Source: Hermodice carunculata
Taxonomy: Eukaryota > Annelida > Polychaeta > Eunicida > Amphinomidae
Assembly: GCA_964020975.1 (NCBI GenBank)
Contig: OZ026624.1
Coordinates: 73,841,971-73,905,970, forward strand
Direction of reading: 5' to 3'
DNA length: 64,000 nucleotides
This document shows positions 59,001 to 64,000 of this stretch, one piece after another. A program made the position numbers and the translations under genes. The notes under the pieces were generated by a model. That model made no database searches. It worked only from the letters and a program-made list of their open reading frames with translations, and had not been told where the DNA came from. Within the stretch, counting starts at the first letter, position 1. Each line of letters starts with the position of its first letter.

Positions 59001-62000
59001 GTGCTTCTGTAGCAGGTGTTCAATTGTCGGTTGACCATACTTGAAGGATTTCACAACTTATTGAAGAGTTGTAACCAAGTCACATCGAATTACTGAAAAT
59101 CACTAAATGTCTCAATAAATACAAAGAAAATAAGACAACAGTCATCATATGGCAAATAATTCAAACGGGACCAAGTTTACCAGGCATAAGTAAAGAAAGT
59201 ATGTGGAACAATATTTTGGCGTTGGTGGTACCCCGTATTCCATGTGTAATCACTATAGGTCAGAAACATGAACTAACAAAGCCATTTATACTTGCCTAGT
59301 GGCTGAATATTTAGTTGCCTTGCAAAGCTAAAAGGGAACAGACTGTTACTAATTTTGATGTCTGACCTGGTACTTATGTTTTGGAATATGCCAGTAAAAT
59401 GGACATGCCGGTGCGCACAACTACAAAATGCCTTATAACGGGCGTTTATTTATGCACAGAGGTTGAGAGTGTAACCACTTCCCAGGATCATAGAAATTTA
59501 CAGTACTAATGTATTTCCAGGATAACAGGGATTTTCACCATTAACGTATTCCCATGATTACAGGGATGTACATCATTAATGTATTCCCTAGATAACAGGG
59601 ATGTACACCATTAATGTATTCCCAGGATTAGAGGGATATACACTCCCGATGTGTTCCTATCTTAACATGGACTTTTTTCAGAATTGGCGGAATTTTGCAT
59701 GGAAACTGATGAACAATTCAACCTAATAACCTAATAATGGGTGTTTTGAAATATGTGAATAAACTGTCCCAATACTGTGTCATGTCATTATCATAATTTC
59801 AATCATTTCTCACCTTTTATACATCTGAGGGTTTTTGCCAAGTTCCATCAAAGCAAAGCTGAGTGTATTAGCAGTAGTTTCTTGGCCTGGTAAAGTAGAA
59901 ATGGAAAATATCACGTTAACATTTATATGAATGTTGTATTCGAAAAGTAAAACATCGGGTTAAAAACCGTTCTAACTGCTGTGGTGCGCTGAAACTTCTT
60001 TTTTTTTCCAAATACATTGTTTTGTAGCTAGAGGAGACCCAAAACGATCTCATAAAGTGCCTTTTAAAGCGCTGACGAACATTTTGGTCCAATATTTGAT
60101 ATTATAATTATATTTGGGTCATGGTATTAGACAGGATCATATTGTCAAACTAAAAGTATCACAAAGCTATAGGACACACATAATCATTTGCTTTCATCGT
60201 ACCATTTGTAAAAGAAACAACGAATATAATAAATTTCTAACTTACCTGCAACAAAGAAAGTAATAAATTCATCCAGCAGGTCCTCGTCTGTCACATCTGG
60301 GTTATTTTCTTTTATAAACATACAGAGCGTGCATGAACATTGAGTAATTTCACTTTTTTCTATGGAAAATAAGTGCCATGGTGTTACTAATGACAAAACA
60401 ATTTAATACCCATCTAGAACCCTCACGTTAAGTATGCTTTCCACAGTTTCATTTGACGCCTTCAAGCATTTATTTTTTTTTCAATATTGGACACGATCCT
60501 TTAAAAATAGAAATTTAATGAAAAATAATTATAACCTCGTGATCTTATTTGAAAAACGGTATTCATGAGTGAACAAGAATATTTCTGTACACTTTAGAGA
60601 ATAATCACCATTGGAGTTAACGACATAGGACAAAATGTCTTTTGCAGAAATTTGTCCGGCTTGCATTGCAGACCTTCTGGCAGCAAGGCACTCCTTCCCC
60701 GTCTGCCGGAGAAACACTATGGCATCCCTTGTATCTTTCTTCAGCTGAGACTTGTACCTAGGATTTAACTGAAGGCGAAACATGTATCATTAAATATAAT
60801 GTCATAGAGAAAATGAAATATATCAGTTTTTTTCATCGATTGCTGTAATCAGTTTTTTATCAGTTCCTGGTCATTGGGAAATTGAAAAGGTATGAATTCC
60901 AATATCAGTAAAATATTACATCTGCAAAATCTGTTTGAATTGTGAATGTGTCTGCATGTATCTTCACTTCCCCTTGTGGCCCCATTTAACTCGCTCTACC
61001 GTGACAATGTATTGAAGGGATTGGTAACACATGTATGTGTATACCGAAAACTTGCTTTTTGTTTTGGAGGAGAGCATTGATGATTAACTAAAGAAGGTTA
61101 CACAGCAAACACAAATTCACATAATAGTCTAATGTTCAGGTTCGTCTGGATACTCACGTATTCGAGCCCTTCCATTCTTAAACTTGCGCTAAAGCCTTCC
61201 AAAGCTTTAAATATAGCTCTCGGAAATGGACAGTCGTCATTTTCTATACTGTTGATATCCATACCAAATGCAACCTGTTACATATTACAACAAAATTTAT
61301 TACCATTAGGTGCAGCAAACAGCCATAACATATCATATTTTTTAAAGCCCGATTGACATGTAATATATTGTATTTCTTTCAAGCCTGAATGATGACAATT
61401 AAAAAGATTATATTCTCATAAACCCTTCATAACAAAAAGAGACAAATTTCATTTCCTTGAAGCTCGGATAACATTGTTTTGAACGTTTCAAGGGCATCCA
61501 ATTAATAAACACTGCAACCGCAGCCGCGTTGAACTGCTTTCAAGGAATTGATTTTCTCAGATTTTAACCCGCTAAAATATCATATAATAGTGTGTATTAA
61601 GTATATACATCATTTGTCACTAGACATGAAAGAAAAAAACATATATATGACAGACCCTTATGTACAAAATTATCAGGCAGCCTAAAGTATTTTTGTACAA
61701 ATATAAAAAGAGTTTTAAGAGGCAGTATTAAATCCAGGGATGCAGCTTTCCACACGTATTATAATACGATGTGGACCGGCCCATTATTGTATCTTTCTTT
61801 TTTGTTGAAAAGTGAGTACATTCATTATTCATGGTACAATTTAATTGCTTCTCAAAGAAAAATAAACTTCTTCTCATAAATGCACACGAACGAAACTGGC
61901 CTGCAAATAGTATTAACATATATCCCGAAAGCACGTTCATTATCAAAATTACTGCGTCTTGAACATTTCTTCAAGCATCAATCACCAAAAACTGTGTCTC

Positions 62001-63419
62001 TAAAAGTTAGAGAAAAAAAACTGTAACGGCAGTAAAAAAAGTTTTAAGCAGAATTAATGATACATTGCAAGCCACGGGATTCAGTTTCTTATACCTTGCC
62101 TATGACATCCAGGGTGGCACAATGAAAATAATGACCAAGACTAAATTTTGTCTTTCCGTCGGCAAACGTTGAGAGTTTACTCAACAAACTATCGCTGACA
62201 TCGTTGAATTGTGGCATCAAACTCTTCAAGAATCTTAAAAAAGAGAGAACATTATGGCATAGAAAGGTTATTTTTGTGTTTTATATATGTAATTTGTTTG
62301 CTATTATAAGTGATACATATTCTCAATATTGTCAGACTTTTTGATGCCACTGCATGATGCAAATCCAAAAAAACTTATACGGTTGATGACGTGTCACTTG
62401 TTTTTATGGTAATGAGTGATAAAATAAGCACCGTGGATGCAAAGTTGTTCTGGGGAGCATTCGGTATCAATGACATATACTGGGAGAAAAATGGTAAAAC
62501 AACTGGCTTATGACGTTCAATTATAGGTGTCAATTATATTTTTGCCACCATTTTCTGCTGATGGACCACTTAGTTCTCCTTTTTTTTTCCTTTTTCTTAT
62601 TTCTTTTTCTTTCTTTGGATGGCTCCCCGATCTGACCTTCATGACTGCATAATCACACATGAATGGAACACGCTATCATGTCAAATATTTACATTTTGAT
62701 AAACATTAGGTAAAATGCGAATAAAGAAAAATGTCCATGTATTCATATCATTCATATTCATCAACTTAGTTAGCTTTACCTTGCAGATTTAATGGGTATA
62801 GATTGATATCCTATTTGTATGTTTAACTCACCCTCGGTGAAAGGCTGGGTTCATAATTGCTCTTTTCCTTTCCCAGGCTTTAGTGTCAAGTTCGCTGACC
62901 AATCCAGTACCAAAGAACCTGAAATGTAAAGAGGCACTTGACACTGACTGGCGAACTTTCAGTGAAGTCATTTTCTTGACAACTCTACACATTTGGAACC
63001 ACATACTACCGAATGTCATCAAACCTGAGGTAAAAACTGCTACAAGAACAGCAATGATTTTTTTTTTTTTTGGAAACATGGTTAGATTATAACAAGAATA
63101 TAACCAGCCTGTGTCATATTCATCAAAACCACCCCTGCATACGCTTACTTGTTACTTATAACTAAGGAAAAATAATCGTATACTCTGTGAAGACTACAAA
63201 TTTTATAACGTGGCTTCAGAGTTTCACCTAATTGAGATTTTCGCATTAGTAAACGCCTAGTATGGTAATATATTTGTTCCCATTCTTTTTTTTTCCCCAT
63301 AGTTATCTGTGAGAAGTAAAGACTGTCGCATGTTTAATTACTTACCTCTGTCCAAACAAGTACTGTACGCGTTTGTATAAAGAGTAGGCCTTTGGATGTC
63401 CCCCGGTAATCAACAAGTC
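56080..63419 (-). CDS. CYP46-like cytochrome P450 (cholesterol 24-hydroxylase family), exons 4-14, 5' end outside window
   Basis: Exons in order on the minus strand: 63419-63346, 62918-62832, 62233-62095, 61274-61158, 60768-60609, 60308-60246, 59886-59814, 58555-58360, 57728-57637, 57390-57321, 56217-56080; all GT-AG, total 1,209 bp, in phase, 402 aa plus stop. Exon 4 gives LLITGGHPKAYSLYKRVQYL then FGQR, joining FFGTGLVSELD in exon 5, as in CYP46A1. Further motifs: FITFFVAGQETTANTLSF (I helix), KETLRMFPPG (K helix, ExxR), FDPERF, and FPFSIGPRSCIGQ with the heme-ligand Cys. No stop or frameshift was found in these exons. Exons 1-3 should lie beyond 64,000. Family knowledge: ER-bound sterol monooxygenase; substrate here unproven. 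This is the likelier functional copy. Confidence 0.85.
57321..57390 (-). CDS. P450 heme-binding exon, right copy
   Basis: A 70-bp exon encoding NTYAYFPFSIGPRSCIGQTF. It matches the FxxGxRxCxG signature with the cysteine heme ligand. The left counterpart (15,048-15,117) has Leu in place of the first Phe of FPF. Confidence 0.9.
58145..58165. repeat. (GA)n microsatellite, short copy
   Basis: 21-bp GA tract, orthologous to the 133-bp TC tract of the left arm. Confidence 0.9.
59470..59655. repeat. 35-bp tandem repeat in P450 intron, right copy
   Basis: Mirror of the array at 12,670-12,855, about five diverged units on the opposite strand. Confidence 0.7.
63346..63419 (-). CDS. P450 exon 4, absent from the left copy
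   Basis: A 74-bp exon between TTTTAG and GTAAGT. It encodes DLLITGGHPK...LFGQR and splices in phase to exon 5 at 62,918. This segment aligns with the part of human CYP46A1 just before the FGQGL block. Its absence between 8,747 and 9,404 defines the deletion in the left gene. Confidence 0.8.
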
Positions 63420-64000
63420 CTAAAACATGTTTTTCAACATTTACAATTTTTTATGTTTCATTCACTGTGGTTCTCTCTTAAGAGACGTGTGAAGAGAGGC
63501 CATCAGTTCACAAACAGCACTCTTCAAGCACAAAAACTCGCACTTTTAGAACACTTTCCACTCAAAGATGCTACAATTTTGTGCATTTTGGTCTGTTTTG
63601 TACCGGGGGGGTGGCTTGGATTAATTATCAGACCATATCAAATTATACCAAGTTTTCATCAGCCATTTTAATCCGTTAGCTTCAAAAAGTACAGCAATAT
63701 CAATGTCCTAAAATAGTTTAGGAACTCTTTGCTTTGTTAAACGAAGGATACATATTCAAATGTTATATAAACGCAGTGTCCCGGATAGAAAAGCAATCGA
63801 CCCTGCTGATATTACAGGGAACCCATGTGTTCTTTATAAGTACACACTTTATGTATTGTTACCAAAATGATAATGGTATAATGAAAGCTGTCCATACCCC
63901 TGCCCACATCAATGCCTTAAATTGCCTGTCTGACACTAGTGCATAATAGAACAATTTTATCAATTTTTACGCTTTTACATATTATATTCAGAAGAAAACG
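63420..64000. other. Intron 3 of right P450, non-coding
   Basis: On the minus strand this precedes the acceptor TGTTTTAG of exon 4. No exon 3 (WMTQYG-like) was found within these 580 bp, so it should lie beyond the window. Nothing else recognised. Confidence 0.5.

Larger units (their letters stand above)
50279..63033. repeat. Right arm of large inverted duplication
   Basis: Reverse-complement counterpart of 9,290-22,262. Gene and LINE order are mirrored; exon lengths of the P450 are identical in both arms (87, 139, 117, 160, 63, 73, 196, 92, 70 and 138 bp). The outer limit given is where left-arm homology stops because of the left-side deletion; the duplication itself may continue past 64,000, since P450 exon 4 (63,346-63,419) lies beyond it. 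Confidence 0.9.

Overview
This is an AT-rich, intron-bearing animal genomic window packed with decayed non-LTR retrotransposons (LINEs), microsatellites and small non-autonomous elements. Compact introns of roughly 0.3-1.3 kb, a CYP46-type cytochrome P450, many CR1/Jockey-like LINE remnants and frequent 'taggcctac'-type words suggest a marine invertebrate, most likely a deuterostome (echinoderm, hemichordate or amphioxus). That assignment is an inference. No bacterial, organellar, rRNA, tRNA or CRISPR features were seen.

The main architecture is a very large inverted duplication. The left arm (about 9,290-22,262) reappears reverse-complemented as the right arm (about 50,279-63,033), with a non-homologous spacer of about 28 kb. 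By eye, intron DNA of the arms differs by about 5%. Each arm carries, in mirror order, a CYP46-like (cholesterol 24-hydroxylase family) P450 gene and the same CR1/Jockey-like LINE downstream of it. The left gene (7,928-16,365, + strand) has its TATA box, first exon with membrane anchor and last exon, but a deletion has removed most of exon 3 and all of exon 4. The right gene (- strand, 63,419 down to 56,080) keeps exon 4 and everything downstream in frame; its exons 1-3 lie past the window edge. The two copies therefore complement each other as evidence for the ancestral 14-exon structure.

Layout: 1-240 AAAC-rich low complexity; 245-4,766 a LINE with SGNH-esterase-like, APE endonuclease and reverse transcriptase (RT) regions and an (ATTC)n tail; 4,767-5,878 a second LINE, - strand; 7,165-7,510 an old LINE RT scrap; 7,847-16,365 left P450; 17,689-21,500 LINE (- strand) holding an 897-bp insertion with direct terminal repeats. 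In the spacer: microsatellites, a - strand LINE (27,250-28,725), an unusual field of short palindromes close to CAAAACCCWGGGTTTTG (30,575-31,985 and 33,585-34,115) split by a block holding a MITE and a 378-bp tandem duplication, LINE fragments at 36,545-37,660 and 42,190-44,110, and a DIRS-like retroelement fossil between them. Then the right-arm LINE (51,080-54,752, + strand) and the right P450.

The only convincing host genes are the two P450 copies. The most unusual signals are the inverted duplication with its gene-disrupting deletion and the dispersed-palindrome field.
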